64,000 bases of DNA from positions 31,694,936-31,758,935 of the forward strand of contig CM055095.1 of assembly GCA_029204225.1 (NCBI GenBank), in the 5' to 3' direction. Shown in pieces: positions 1 to 11,324 of the stretch. The position numbers were made by a program, and so were the translations under genes. Numbering within the stretch: the stretch's first letter is position 1; the number at the start of each line of letters is the position of its first letter. The stretch comes from Diphasiastrum complanatum. Its lineage: Eukaryota; Streptophyta; Lycopodiopsida; Lycopodiales; Lycopodiaceae. The notes under the pieces were generated by a model that saw only the letters and a program-made list of their open reading frames with translations, was not told the origin of the DNA and did not search any database.

Positions 1-253
1 ATGATGTGCACTTACCAACTTCCTTGAGAAGTTCATTGCTAACATTCATCTTTATCATGTGTAGAGCCTTCTTGGCCCTCTTGTCATACCTCAATTGATC
101 TTGTTGTGTTGCTGGTCTGTCCTCCAAACCTACAACAATATCCAAAACATCATTCATCTCAAGAAGTGACTCCATCCTCACTTTCCATAATGAATAGTTA
201 CTTGAGGTAAGTCTATCATTGGCTTCCAACATGACTCCAATTGAGGTTGCCAT
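1..253 (-). CDS. Ty1/Copia gag, N-terminal part, running off the window edge
   Basis: Reading the minus strand from the ATG at 253 gives 84 codons without a stop up to base 1, so the frame is open at the edge. It begins MATSIGVMLEAND and has the Copia gag N-terminal signature SNYSLWKVRMESLL followed by KKALHMIKMNVSNELLKEV. Gag forms the retroelement particle; this N-terminal region is the capsid-like part found in Tnt1/Retrofit-type elements. It lies downstream of a primer binding site and an LTR in the same orientation, so this is the 5' end of a minus-strand Copia element. No damage is visible in this short piece; whether the rest is intact cannot be seen. Confidence 0.85.
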   Translation of the reverse strand, partial: MATSIGVMLEANDRLTSSNYSLWKVRMESLLEMNDVLDIVVGLEDRPATQQDQLRYDKRAKKALHMIKMNVSNELLKEVGKCTS

Positions 254-840
254 GTAGCAATGACCTGATCTTCTCTTTCAACCTGTTTCAATGCACAAAG
301 CAATCCTTTGAACAACAACAAATGCTTTCAAAAGAAATCACCAAGATTTAAAACTATCTCACAAATTCTCTTCTAGCACTTATCCAAGCAAATCAACACA
401 TAGAATCATGGAATCTTGATCAACCTATGATCTATCCTCAATCTAATGACTTTTGCCACTTCCTAAGATTGAAACACACTCAAATGAAGTCCAGCAACCT
501 CACTATCTAGAGATCCAATCAAACTTAGGGTTTTAACAAAATCACAAAAAATTGACTATTCCAAATCTACATGCAAATGCTGAAAATTTGATATGCAATC
601 TATAAGCCACCACTTAGGCTGAACCAATGATCCAAAAATCGGCCAAATCCAGCATGTGAATTCAAAAAATGGAATTGAACAAGTATATTGACCTATTTAG
701 TGTTTTGATCTACAAAAGATCCAATCTACAAAAGCAAAAAATCTGATTTTGGTATAGAATCCTCTCTAGCATGCTCTAGACTTGATATCTTCACCAAATC
801 ATTGATAGATCTGATTTTCTCTTTCATAACCTGAAACACA
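254..840 (-). other. Untranslated leader of the minus-strand Copia element
   Basis: This 587-base stretch lies between the primer binding site and the gag ATG. I see no coding frame in it. A similarly long leader separates primer site and gag in the related plus-strand element at 12.2-14.5 kb, so a long leader appears to be a trait of this Copia group. Confidence 0.55.
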
Positions 841-853
841 AGCTCTGATACCA
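841..853 (-). promoter_or_regulatory. Primer binding site (initiator tRNA-Met type)
   Basis: The minus strand reads TGGTATCAGAGCT directly after the LTR end ...TTTCACA. TGGTATCAGAGC is the usual plant Copia site that pairs with the 3' end of initiator tRNA-Met to prime minus-strand cDNA synthesis. Confidence 0.9.
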
Positions 854-1342
854 TGTGAAAGATTTCAGATCCTTAAGATCCAATCTACTTGAATGATCTT
901 TGGTTAGAAAGATAAATACACTACCAATTTCACCAATGTAGAAAAATCAGCATCTACACACAATTTGAGATGCAAACACTAATAGAACTTGATCAAACTT
1001 GAATGAAATGATTATGTAATGTTGCTGTCCGTACAAAACCAGCAAGCTACTGTATTTCACACGTGTGGACCCAAAAATAGCAAATATAAATCATTCTACA
1101 CGTAGAATTGCAAGCAATCACCAAGATAGTGCACCAATGGATAGTAGAACCCAAGAGAACCATGTATAAGCATGAAATGAGATAGAGAAGAGAGAAGATG
1201 ACTCTCTCCACGAGTTACATCCTTTTATAGCAGGTCCAAACCCTATTTGGAAATGCTAACCCTACCAATTTTGGGTCTAGATTCAATGTACCCAACTTAT
1301 TCAAATTGAATCTACTCAAACTCGCATTCTATCTTTCCCACA
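854..1342 (-). repeat. 5' LTR of the minus-strand Copia element
   Basis: On the minus strand this begins TGTGGGAAAGA and ends TCTTTCACA next to the primer binding site, giving TG...CA ends with a short inverted repeat. A TATA-like box (CTATAAAAGG, minus strand) lies at 1230-1221, about 110 bases into the LTR, where a U3 promoter would sit. The outer end at 1342 is inferred from the terminal repeat; the partner LTR is outside the window, so target-site duplication cannot be tested. Confidence 0.7.
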
Positions 1343-2460
1343 CTTTCAAAAAGTGTTTATTCAAATGAAATTTAGACTAATGAACTTTGAAAAGTCAACC
1401 TCTAAGTCTAAAACAAGTTTTGGCCTCAATATGCCAAATATGGAAATATTGCAAAATGTGATGAAACTAGTTGAATCTTTCACAGGCTTAAAAAAAAATA
1501 ATATTGGACAAAAGTAATACATGAGGCCAAGCATCTGAATCCCGATTGATTTAAACAACAACGAGATGAGACCAAATCTAGGGTTAATCTCTTGGGCCAA
1601 TCTCACATTGACTCAGATGGAAAGGCAAATTTGCAAGCCCAATTTGTTAGTTTTAATTTTTAGGTGTGTGTTTGTGTGTGATCTTTGTTTTACCATCTAT
1701 ACATTGTTCATGTATATTTCAATTATTTTTTAAGCATCTATGATTGTACTGTTTATTTTAATTTTTGTTCATGTATATTTCACTTATTGTTTGGCCCTCT
1801 ATGAATGCAACAAACCATTTAATAAAATGAGATTTAAATGCATAAATTTTGTATATATTAAACTAAATCATTATTTTGGGATTGATCACATACCTCATTT
1901 AATTGCCTTAACAATCTTTTTCTCTCCAAGAACCATTCATTTTATTCTACAAATCAACCAATCAAAGACAAATATCATAAATACAATCAATAATTAACAA
2001 TTCTAAGAATGAATGTTGATCTACAATGCCTACACACTGAGATCAATGTCTTTTACCTTGAGATCAGCTCTTAGCTTATCCCTATCAATTTTTTCTAATC
2101 TCTTTACTTTTTTATCAAACTCTCTCTTTCACTCTTTCTCTCTCATTAACAAAAGAAATCCATGCCAATTGACATACCAAAAGTGTTGGGGAACCCAATT
2201 TTTATTATGTTTTTTTTTGTTTTTGTCTAAAAAATTTATGCATGGTATAGCCATGCTAAACTAAAAATAACATAAAAACATTGTTGGAGATTTGCCACAT
2301 GACAAATCTCTAGTATTTTCTCTATACAATTAATCATGCATGGATGTGGGAGACCAACTTACGCCAATGGAATTAGAATTTTGAAAGACCTATTGTATCA
2401 AAGTTGATGAAGTAGAAAAGAGAGTTACTTGACCATACCAATGCAAGCCCCATTATTTGT
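1343..2460. other. AT-rich DNA without recognisable genes
   Basis: Short open frames occur on both strands, but none has a recognisable motif. I see no RNA gene and no clear repeat here. Confidence 0.6.
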
Positions 2461-2464
2461 AGCT

Positions 2465-2590
2465 CGAGTCAAGGGTGTTGGCTCAATTGGTTATCTTGAC
2501 ATCCAAAGTTTCTTTGGTCTCAAGTTTGAGCCTCCCCTTGGAAACCAAGAAGCGTTATTTGTAACTCTTATAACCACTTAATGTGGGATT
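2465..2590 (+). repeat. tRNA-derived SINE-like head
   Basis: The stretch has an RNA polymerase III A-box-like block (TTGGCTCAATTGG, about 2478-2490) and, some 35 bases on, the phrase GGTCTCAAGTTTGAGCC (2516-2532), which resembles the B-box region of plant tRNA-derived SINEs (GGTTCRANNC). It is not a plausible tRNA gene because no acceptor stem can be folded. The 3' end is unclear and the sequence passes into a gypsy reverse-transcriptase remnant. Confidence 0.5.
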
Positions 2591-2599
2591 CACCTATGA

Positions 2600-3315
2600 A
2601 ATAGAATATACCAAGTGGGTGTCACCCATTGTGATAGTGCCCAAAAATGATAGAAAGTTACATATCTATGTAATCCTCCATAAGCTACACATCATCATGC
2701 AAAAAGATCATTTTCTCTCCCATTCACAGAGGGGGTCTTAGAATGCATGGCGGGAGAGGAAGCATACAGCCTCTTGGATGGCTTTAGTGGATAGAACCAA
2801 GTGCATATCACTTCAGAGGATCAACACAAGACAAGATTTGCTGCATCCTCGAGAACCTGCATATTTAAAGGCACACCTTTCAGACTATGTAGCAATGCCC
2901 CCATTACATTCCAACGTGTCATGTAACACGATCTAAAGGTTTTCCTTCATAGGTTCTTAGAAATATTTCTTCATGACCTAGCAAAGCCATAAACTATCAT
3001 TTAGATCACATGGAACAAGTCTCAAAAGAATGTCACTGGTATGAAATCTCCTTGAATTCTGTGAAGTGTTAGATATGGGTCATCCACAACATTGTCTTAG
3101 GCCACATCGTCTCCCATTATGGAATCGCAATCGATTTGGACAAGATCCAAGCGATTATTAAAATATCTCTACCTAAAATAGTGTGAGACATTTACACCTT
3201 CATGAATCATGCCAACTAATAGAAGTGCTTCATACTATTTATTACACTCCTAGCTAGGCCGCTTTACATGGGGCTTGGCATTCTGCGAGTAATCTTCTGC
3301 TTTTTTCCAACTCAA
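2600..3315 (+). pseudogene. Ty3/gypsy reverse transcriptase remnant
   Basis: Around 2608-2700 the frame reads EYTKWVSPIVIVPKNDRKL, matching the gypsy RT block EWVSPIVVVPKKNGKLR. At about 3090-3260 it reads GHIVSHYGIAIDLDKIQAI, then an NHAN...KCFI stretch and ARPLYMGLG, matching the GHxVSxxGIxxDPxKIxAI and NYYRRFIxxFS...PL blocks further along gypsy RT. The middle is full of stops and part of the palm domain is missing. This is an old decayed copy with no LTR in sight. Confidence 0.75.
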
Positions 3316-3334
3316 AAAGTAGTAGTATCTATAA

Positions 3335-4095
3335 ACTTGCATGATGGACAAATTGTCCCTCAATCATAATGGTGATGACAAAGCTCTATTTGCCAAAGAT
3401 AAGCACAAAGGGAGGAGCAATAAGCAACACCAAAACTTCTCCAAGGATAAAGCAAAAGTCAAAGACCAAGATGAAGATAAGATTGATTCCTCTCATGCTT
3501 CTACCTCTAAAATGAAGAAGAAGATCAAATGTTTCTTTTGTGGCAAGAAAGGCCATTATGCCACAAATTGATTCAAGAAGAAAATCAATTAAAGCAAGCC
3601 AACATATCTAATGAGAAAGAAGACTCTATTGCAAGTGATGGAGAAGGATCTCTTATGGTCTCTAGCTTCTTATATTCACCTTCCAAGAAGGATGGCTCTT
3701 GGTATATTGATAATGGAGCATCATCACTTATGTGTAGCTCCAAGGATTCTTTCACATCTATTATGCCTTATGAAGGAGCCAAGAAGTCTATATATACATC
3801 AAATGACCAATATTAAAGGCATAGGGAGTATTCCTTTGAAGCTTGCTTCTTCCAAAATTCTTTCTCTCAACAAGGTTCTTTTTGTGCCTAAGCTTACAAA
3901 GAACCTCATATGTGTTGGCCAACTTCTTGATAATGGCCTTGATGTGAAATAGAGAAATGATGAGATCCTTGCATATGGATCTAGATTTGGTGGCATAAAC
4001 AAATTGGATCCAAGAGAGAGTTGTGATATTTCTTATGTGACAAAGCTTTCCAAGGAGGAATTATGGCGTAGGAGGTTGGGAAATTCCTCTCCTAA
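3335..4095 (+). pseudogene. Copia gag C-terminus and protease fragment
   Basis: The frame begins MMDKLSLNHNGDDKALFAK, the same linker seen in the gag at 14.15 kb. It continues to a CCHC zinc knuckle, CFFCGKKGHYATN, where the last cysteine codon has become a stop (TGA at about 3569). Past the stop one frame reads SWYIDNGASS, the aspartic protease motif (D-S/N-G-A). A shifted frame continues with VLFVPKLTKNLICVGQLLDNG and KEELWRRRLG, the region leading to the integrase zinc finger. It stops at about 4090, where the hairpin array begins. Broken by two stops and one frameshift. Confidence 0.85.
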
Positions 4096-4144
4096 TAAAT
4101 CTCCTCCTCCATCAAAATCTTAGTCTCCTCCCACCCTCACAAAT

Positions 4145-4442
4145 ATTAGTTCGCCTTCGGCGTGCCAAGGAGGTCGGCTGCTAGGTATAATTTTTTTTTT
4201 CCAGCCGACCACCTTAGCACGCCGACGTGCTAAGGTGGTTGGCTATTAGGGCAAATATTTTTTATTTTGCTTGCAGCCCACCACCATAGGACGCCGACGT
4301 GCTAAGGTAGTAGGTTGCTAGAGCAAAAAACCACCATAGCACGCCAGCATGCTATGGTGGTAGGTTGCCAGGGAATTTTTTTTTTGCCTTGACAGCCCAC
4401 CACTTGAACACGCCGCCGTGCTAAGGTGGTCGATAGGACAAT
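4145..4442. repeat. Array of hairpins separated by T-tracts
   Basis: Four or five copies of an inverted repeat follow each other. The clearest is at 4203-4244: a 19-base arm ending CACCTTAGCACG pairs with CGTGCTAAGGTGG... across a spacer CCGA, with a single mismatch (a possible G:U pair). At 4331-4360 the arms CCACCATAGCA and TGCTATGGTGG pair perfectly. Weaker copies lie at about 4274-4320 and 4392-4432, and a half copy at about 4150-4190. Nearly every copy is followed by a run of T. Function unknown; it may be the terminal structure of a DNA transposon. Confidence 0.7.
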
Positions 4443-4519
4443 TTTTTTTCGCACATAGTCTTGACCTGTTTGCCTGACCTATAGTTTGCGCCTGAGAGCG
4501 ATATTTGAAATTTTACTTC

Positions 4520-5671
4520 TGTTGTTTTTGTTAAAAATGTCTAATTTTGATTCTAGTTTGCTTTTTTTTTTTTCATGAATTTGGTATTACTGATAGGTTG
4601 GAGTATTTCAATTCTCTTTTTTCTCCTTTCCTTTTTATTCTACCTTCTATAACTGAGGGCCCTGGTGTGGAGGCATTTTCGGAGGTATATCTTAGATTTA
4701 AGTCTCTGCTCAGTACTTCGTTATTTAGATCTCAGAATAAGGACATAATTCATTATCAGGACCTGGTGGCACCCGACAAAAATCTATAAAGCTAAGCTTG
4801 ACAGAATGTCTACCAAGTTACATAATGATTTCAAGTCTGTAGATGAGTTCCCAATTCATAATAAAAAATGTAGATTTGTTGATTTTCAGTCTGCTTTTGT
4901 TTTTTTGTTTTTCCCTTTGTTAAATATTTTTGACAATTCGGAGGCTGTCCGTTCCACTTTTGAAACTGCTTCTTCTAGTGGTACAAAGTTTGAAAAGTCA
5001 AAGATTGTAGATATCGATACTTTTTTTATTGATACAAACGTTAATTTAGATGATTGTTTTGATTTTGATCCTGTTCAAAATAGGACATCGTTTATAGGCC
5101 CTAGAACACCCACTACCCTTTCTCCTTTTGATAAATTTTTGATCACTTAGTCTACTTATAATATAGATTAGAATTCCTTTTTGACAATATCGGATATATC
5201 GGATTTTTTTGACTTCACTGAAGTTGAGACTCTTTGCATTTTGAGCAAAGAACTTGATGAATTTTCGGATATAATTGATTTTGATGCTGATGATCTTCTC
5301 CCTAGTGTTGACGATGTACATAATGATAAGTTTTATTCAGGAAAAGATTGCTTGAAAATGGATGTGGAGGAAATGCACAACATGGTGAAACTATGATTAT
5401 GGCAATCAAGGCACTGTCTCATTTTCTTGGAGGACATAATTTCAATAAGGTGCATAAAATAATTTTTGTAAGGAAAATCATTGCCATTAAAATTTTAGGA
5501 TATGAACCAGTGAATTCCATGTTCAGATCATCTCATTATGCATTGTACGCTGCTTACGTTGATATGAGTAAGCATAAAAACTATGAGCTATTGAATCCAT
5601 ACGAAAGAAGAAAATTGTTGCATGATTCTAAGTTGCAACTTTCTTTGGAGAAAATATCGGAAGCAGATTAG
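4520..5671 (+). pseudogene. Decayed acidic protein frame of unknown family
   Basis: Three consecutive pieces look coding. From 4806 to 5396 one frame runs through only two stops (5148 and 5169) and encodes an Asp/Phe-rich sequence (for example DIDTFFIDTNVNLDDCFDFD and DIIDFDADDLLPSVDD). A one-base shift near 5390 leads into a basic tail (KALSHFLGGHNFNKVHKIIF ... NPYERRKLLHDSKLQLSLEK) ending at 5671. An AT-rich tail follows. I do not recognise the family. It faces the transposase-like gene at 5.8-8.5 kb tail to tail, so it could be an accessory gene of the same element. Confidence 0.4.
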
Positions 5672-5813
5672 ATACTGCTGAATTGTACTTTGTAAATATT
5701 TTTATTGATATACAAAATTTTATTTTATGTCTATAGCCTACTGGCTTGTATAAATTTGCATGCTTTTTGAAATTTTTTATAATCCGTCGATTTTGTATTA
5801 TGACGAATTTAAA

Positions 5814-8500
5814 TTATTCTGCAAAACCATTGAAAAAGTTGCAATATATAGCTGTTTTTTGTGCTAGCCCCGCCATGTTGTGTACTTTTATGAAATGCCG
5901 CTCTTGCTTGCCAATGAGATTTTTCCATTCCTTGCGATGACCATAGCTAAGACTTCCACTACTTCTTGCAAAGAATGTTGAATGATGTCGTAATATGTGC
6001 TGCATGTCATAAAAACATAATCTAAATCAGTACCAAAAGTATCTAATTTAATTGCACATATTTGTCTATCGTAGTGTAAAATCAAAATCTTACCATATAA
6101 TGTGTTATATGATCAACACTCCATGCACTTAGAACTGCATCCACAAATTCATTGGTTGTTTTTTTGTATCATTTGTACATCAGTATTTGAAAATTTATCT
6201 TTTCTCAAGTATTTCACCATGTTGTCTAACTTTTTTCAAACTTCTACTTTGTGTATTCGAGTAGAACCTCCTTTGAAATCTTGAGTTGCTGCAATAATTT
6301 CTTTCCAAACCATGTATTGAACCTTGGATTGTTTGCCAGAATAATTTGATAAGAATCTTCGAGCTTTAGATCCTCCAATGGTCGGCTTGCATAAAATATT
6401 TCATGTTTTACTTGATAGGTTGTCATCTTTTTTTATTTTTTATTTTAACGTGACTTTTATGTAAGCCTGCTTTGGACAACACATTCTCTAATATGAAAAT
6501 AGCTTTCTTCGCAGAGGCCTCTGGCTCGGAATTCCATGCAAACAAGATGTGAAGATATATTATTTTTTCTATAATATGCACCTCCGCAGCAATGTACAGA
6601 TATGAACATTTCATAGAGGAATCGGTAGTACAGGTTTCCAATTAGGATCTTCTCGATCTCTTGATATTCCTGTACTCCTTGTCATGTCTTTTGGTGTTTT
6701 CATGCAGTACAAACAAGGGTGTTTAGAGTTAGCGCCATGAGATACATTGAACATACATTTTAATGTCTTCAAATCTCCTGCTAAATGCCATTCAATGTTG
6801 AAAGTGCCAATTCCAGGAATATTGAGTGGAACTCCCTCCATGTGATTTTTTATGGTGGCAGGATATGATGTTCTATTAAATATCCATGAGAGAATGTCAT
6901 GGTCTTCTTTCAGCACCTATAAGAGAATACAAAAACTTGATTAGCCTCATAATATTAACATAGAGAAGATTTTTTATATGAAATCCATATTCAAATGATT
7001 ATCCCTATTTATTATACGAAAGAACCGCTATACCTGAAATGCTGCCAACCACCAGATATCATTTTCTGATTGAATAATAAAATCTAGGCCTTCTGAGTCT
7101 TCTGAATTTGAAGGTGCTCCATTCATGATCGTGACATTGACTCTTTGTCCTTTTATAATTTCAGACTCATCTAGGTTGAGAACAACTATCAACTTATTAT
7201 TGACATTCTCATTTGTAATACTGTAAAAATTTATGATGAATGTTAATAACTGATTAATGTCAATAAGTAAATTGTTTGAATTGTTATAAGCTAGACTTTC
7301 TCCTTTCGAACAATACACTTCATTGTTATGAGATGGATTACCAACTATTATCTGCATACCTTGGTCTAACATGTCTTTTTTTTTAAAAGATGAAATGGTC
7401 GTGGGATTGGAAACTTTTGAATATTTACTTGTGCAAATGCCTCATTTAGCATCTTACATTGTTGCATATGCTTCCCTACTAATGCTAGAAAAGTCACATG
7501 CCCCCTGAAGCAATGTAGTGTCTAATATTTTTTCAACTTCATCCATAATGCTATCAGTAACTGAAGCCTTAATCTTTTTCATTTTGTTATTATTTAACAT
7601 TGATTTCATAGATTTAGAAGTCAAGATAGAGCCTAGTGAGTTTCCAATTGAAATCTCATCGGCCAAATGTTCTTCAACAACCAATGCTAATCTGCATTGC
7701 AAACATAATGTTCATGAAAATGTCAGTAGAAATTAGGACACTCTTAGTATTCACAGCAGTATATAATAAGCAAATCAACAGAAAGTTGAAATGAATAATT
7801 AACAAAATTAGTGATTATGAATGAATCAAAAAGTTCAAACAATATTTAATACCAAATAAGCTATAACTTACTTGAATGCACAGATTCGTCTTTTTCTATG
7901 ACCTCCTCTGGATGATAGATCACTTATATCCTTGTTTACCAGTCTTTTCCTCTTGTTGCTTCGGACCTTTCTGTTGAGCACATTCATATTTTTAACAAGA
8001 GACAAATATGAGATACACATGGATTGAAATGCAATTTTTATCTCATCATTGCTAGTTGTATAATGATGCAAAGAAGATTTCAACCTTTGGATCTCCTCCT
8101 TGAGCATCTCATTTTCATCCAAACAAGTTTTCATCTTTGTAGATTTTTCTTCGCACTTCTTTGATATTTTTCTTGATTCCTCTTCCAATTAATGTATTCT
8201 TTGCATTGAATGTGCATTCTCATAGAGCATCAAATTCTCACAGTAACCCAAAAGGCCATTTTTACCATGACACATATAGATTATTAACTGACTTACCGAA
8301 TGAAAATCTGGATGTTGTAATGAACATGGATCAATAGGATACAATGTTCTTGATGACCATAAATCTACATGCTTTAGCTTTTCCTCCTTGTATTGGACCA
8401 TATCAGAAGTTGACAATTTGGGTTGCTTTGAATTTCTTGTCCTGAGCGGAGCATATTCTGGTGACAGATCCACATGAAGATGATAAAGCTTTGTCATCAA
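5814..8500 (-). pseudogene. Intron-containing transposase-like gene, family not assigned
   Basis: Exon 1 runs from ATG at 8500 to 7872 with one in-frame TAA (8191-8189); it includes a coiled coil (EMLKEEIQRLKSSL) and a basic end (KRKRLVNK, GGHRKRRICAFK). Intron 1 (7871-7692, GTAAGT...GCAG) splices in frame to LALVVEEHLADE. Exon 2 ends at 7034; it has a stop near 7454 and a frameshift in an A-run near 7375, and encodes VVLNLDESEIIKGQRVNVTI. Intron 2 (7033-6917, CAG|GTATAG...TATAG) splices in frame to VLKEDHDILSWIF. Exon 3 encodes WHLAGDLKTLKCMFNVSHGA with HPCLYC. Frameshifts near 6640 and 6425 follow, and remnants reach about 5814. The first acidic residue in LDESE and the GDLK...PCLYC block recall DDE transposases, but I cannot place the superfamily. 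Confidence 0.6.
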
Positions 8501-8509
8501 TACAGTAGT

Positions 8510-8860
8510 ATAGTAACAAATAACACAATGACAATAACAAAGCTGGAGATGGCGCTAACGACTATGCTGGAGATAGAGATGGTACTAAACACTTGTTTTT
8601 TTATCCTGGAGATAGAAATGGCATAGGTTTTTTTTTAGAAATGTCACTCCTAATTTTTGAGTGTTTCCAACTATTGGGAGAGAATATTTCAGCATTTTGA
8701 GAAATTATATTTTAACTATGGTTAAGCACCAGTGAAGTTTGATGTGACTAAACTAAGGTGCATTCATTTACATGGAAAGTAGTGTGGGCAGATGCATAAA
8801 GAAGTTAGAAAATGATATTATAATTACTTTAAAGTTAATTTTCTCTCTCCTACATGGCAT
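8510..8860. other. Non-coding stretch with short repeated phrases
   Basis: The phrase CTGGAGAT followed by AGAGATGG, AGAAATGG or GGCG occurs three times between 8543 and 8612, just outside the start of the transposase-like gene. These could be subterminal repeats of that element. No matching copy was found at the other side, so this is only a suggestion. Confidence 0.3.
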
Positions 8861-8863
8861 TTC

Positions 8864-10165
8864 TTATAGGGCCCTCTTTGGGCCCACATTTTCTCTAATG
8901 TCAGTGGAAGATAGAGCTATTGATGATTGCTTGTGACTATTCCATGAAATAGGATCATTGTTGAGGAAGAATGTAAATCCAGAAGTGGATTTACAAGTGT
9001 CTACATCTCCTGCCCAACTTGCATTTGTGTAACCACTTAGTAAAAAAGTTTGTCGTTGTTGACTGTTCCATAACAAATGCAAAAGTCCATAGTAGCTCAA
9101 AGATATCTCATAACTCTAACAAGAGCTTTCCAATGTGTTATACTAGAATTAGTCATAAACTGACTTAGAGAGTTGACTGCAAAGGCTATGTTTGGTTTAG
9201 TATAGATCATGGCGTACATAAGAGATCCTATTATTGAATGATAAGGATACTCACGCATCTGCTCCTTCTCTTCGATTGTTCGGGAACATTGGTCCTTCGA
9301 CAATTTGAGACCTGAATCCATTGATGAGAGAGCTAACTTGCAATTAACCAAGTTATATCTGACTAACATATTGTAGATGTACCTCTATGAGTAATGTAAA
9401 TCAATTTTTGATTTATGTCTCTTTGGATTTGAATACCAAGGCAGAAATGAGCTTCGTCCAGATCGGTCATGTCGAATTCCGGAGATAGCATTGTCTTAGC
9501 TTCTTTTATCAGATCAATATTGTTGCTAAAAAGCAGTGTGTCGTCCACATACAAAGTGATAATGATAAAAGACTGCTGCATTGTCTTAAAGTAAACATTG
9601 AAATCGGAAGATCTTGGTGTGTAGTTGTGATCAATAAGAAAAGTATGGATCCTTTGAAACCACGCTCGAGTAGATTGCTTCAAGCCATAAAGTGTCTTAT
9701 GGAGTTTACACACATGATTGTGTTTACCGTCGATATTGTAACTTCAGGTTGCACCTTGTAAATGTTCTCTTTGCTAACTCCGTTAAGATAAGTTGTCTGT
9801 ACATCCATTTTATGTATTTTCAAATCTACTACAGTGAAAAATGATTGCAAAAGTCGAATAGAAGAATGCTTGGCTACTGGACTGAAGGTCTCAATGTAAT
9901 CAATGTTGTGTACCTGAGAAAATCCCCTAGTGACAAGTCGAGATTTTCTTTTGTCGATGCTTCTGTCTACTTTGTATTTGATTTTGAAAATCCATTTGCA
10001 ATCAACTACTTTTCTACTAGCAGGTAATTCGACAATCATCCATGTCTGGTTCTTGATAAGAGATGAATACTCTTTATCCATAGCTGCTTTCCAGATATTG
10101 GAATCGGGCTGACTAAGTGCCTCTTCGACAATCGTCGGCTCCTTAACAAGGTAGGATGTAGACTC
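8864..10165 (-). pseudogene. Copia reverse transcriptase and RNase H, broken
   Basis: Reading from 10165 leftwards: KEPTIVEEALSQPDSN, then MDKEYSSLIKNQTW, CKWIFKIKY, ETFSPVAKHSSIR, MDVQTTYLNG (palm block with VDVxxAFLNG altered), then in a shifted frame LHKTLYGLKQSTRAWFQRI, the catalytic block LYVDDTLLFSN (YVDD), HFCLGIQIQRD, SIIGSLMYAMI and an RNase H piece NASWAGDVDTCKSTSGF. Several frameshifts separate these blocks. The first lysine-rich block is nearly identical in wording to the element at 47 kb, so they belong to related Copia families. Integrase and gag are missing. Confidence 0.9.
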
Positions 10166-11200
10166 AGTTCATAAATGCAAAATGTCAAATTTGGCCTAGA
10201 TAGAACTCGAGCTACATGGATATGTAATATCTAGATTGATGAGTACAACTTGCATATAGTTTGTACATATAGAGTTAGCAAAGCTATGCTTGTAGAAACT
10301 CGTGGCAATTCACATGCATTAATTGTAAGTGATCCATAGTGACATGCAAGGCATGCACAAAGTGTAATGGACACATGCATGATGATTTGGACATTTCTAG
10401 TTAGAACTAGCACACTTGAAAAAAGTTGGTAGAGTTTCATGCATGAGAAGTGACAAATGTCACATACACTCTAGATGTCATTCTATGATGGATGGACGTG
10501 GTTCTACCTCGAGCTACCTCAAACTCTGTGAACGGAGAAGAGAGCATGAATATTGCGGAACAGCTCTCCTGTTACAATCAGTTGCTAGATGCAAAAATAG
10601 TCTGGTAGAAAGCTTATGCCAGATATAATCACAGCCTTTTGGTGTTCTAATTGTCCAACAAGATCTTAAAAATTAGTCATAATCAAAATGAGAGTACAGT
10701 CCACCGAAGAGATTAGAAATGGTTTGTGTGTGGTATTACTGAAGAATGGATTCACTGTGAAGTTTAGTTCTGAAATAGATAGAAAGAGCGGTATTTGTAT
10801 CGCGAGTTCCTCAGGCATCAAAGACAATCATCGTCTGATAAAAAACTAAGGAGTCATAGACATCCGTGTTCTGATCAGAGTGAGTAAACAAATGTGATCA
10901 AGCAACGATAAAGTACATTCAATCACAATAAGCATTCATCTACGTTATACACATATACAAAGGCGTATTGCTGCTATATTACACTAAAGCACAACAATGA
11001 CAGTTACAACCAAAATGACAGCATAACTGGGAGGCCCAAAAAATAATATGTCTCATGGACGGAGTGTCTCATGTAATATGTGCTGGGATGACCTATTTAT
11101 AGACTGCATCCATGTATTAACTACATTAAATGTTTGTCACCTAATTAGGTAAGCTGTTGTACTTGGAAGTATATGGCTTTTATGACAACTGTACATAGTG
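10166..11200. other. Possible decayed LTR; no genes seen
   Basis: The minus strand carries a TATA-like box (CTATAAATAGG at about 11101-11091), as in retrotransposon U3 regions, but neither TG...CA ends nor a primer binding site could be defined. No coding frame is recognisable. Confidence 0.3.
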
Positions 11201-11324
11201 TATACTGTCAACCCGTAGGGAATGTAGACGTGGACGAGGATGTCACAAATTCTCTCACTTTGCATTTTACGGAAAGTGATTTTCTCTCACTTTACAAATC
11301 TTGGAAAGTGGCTGGGAACGTCCC

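Noticed and set aside
2465-2590. Functional tRNA gene
   Set aside because: A/B-box-like blocks are present, but no acceptor stem or cloverleaf can be formed.
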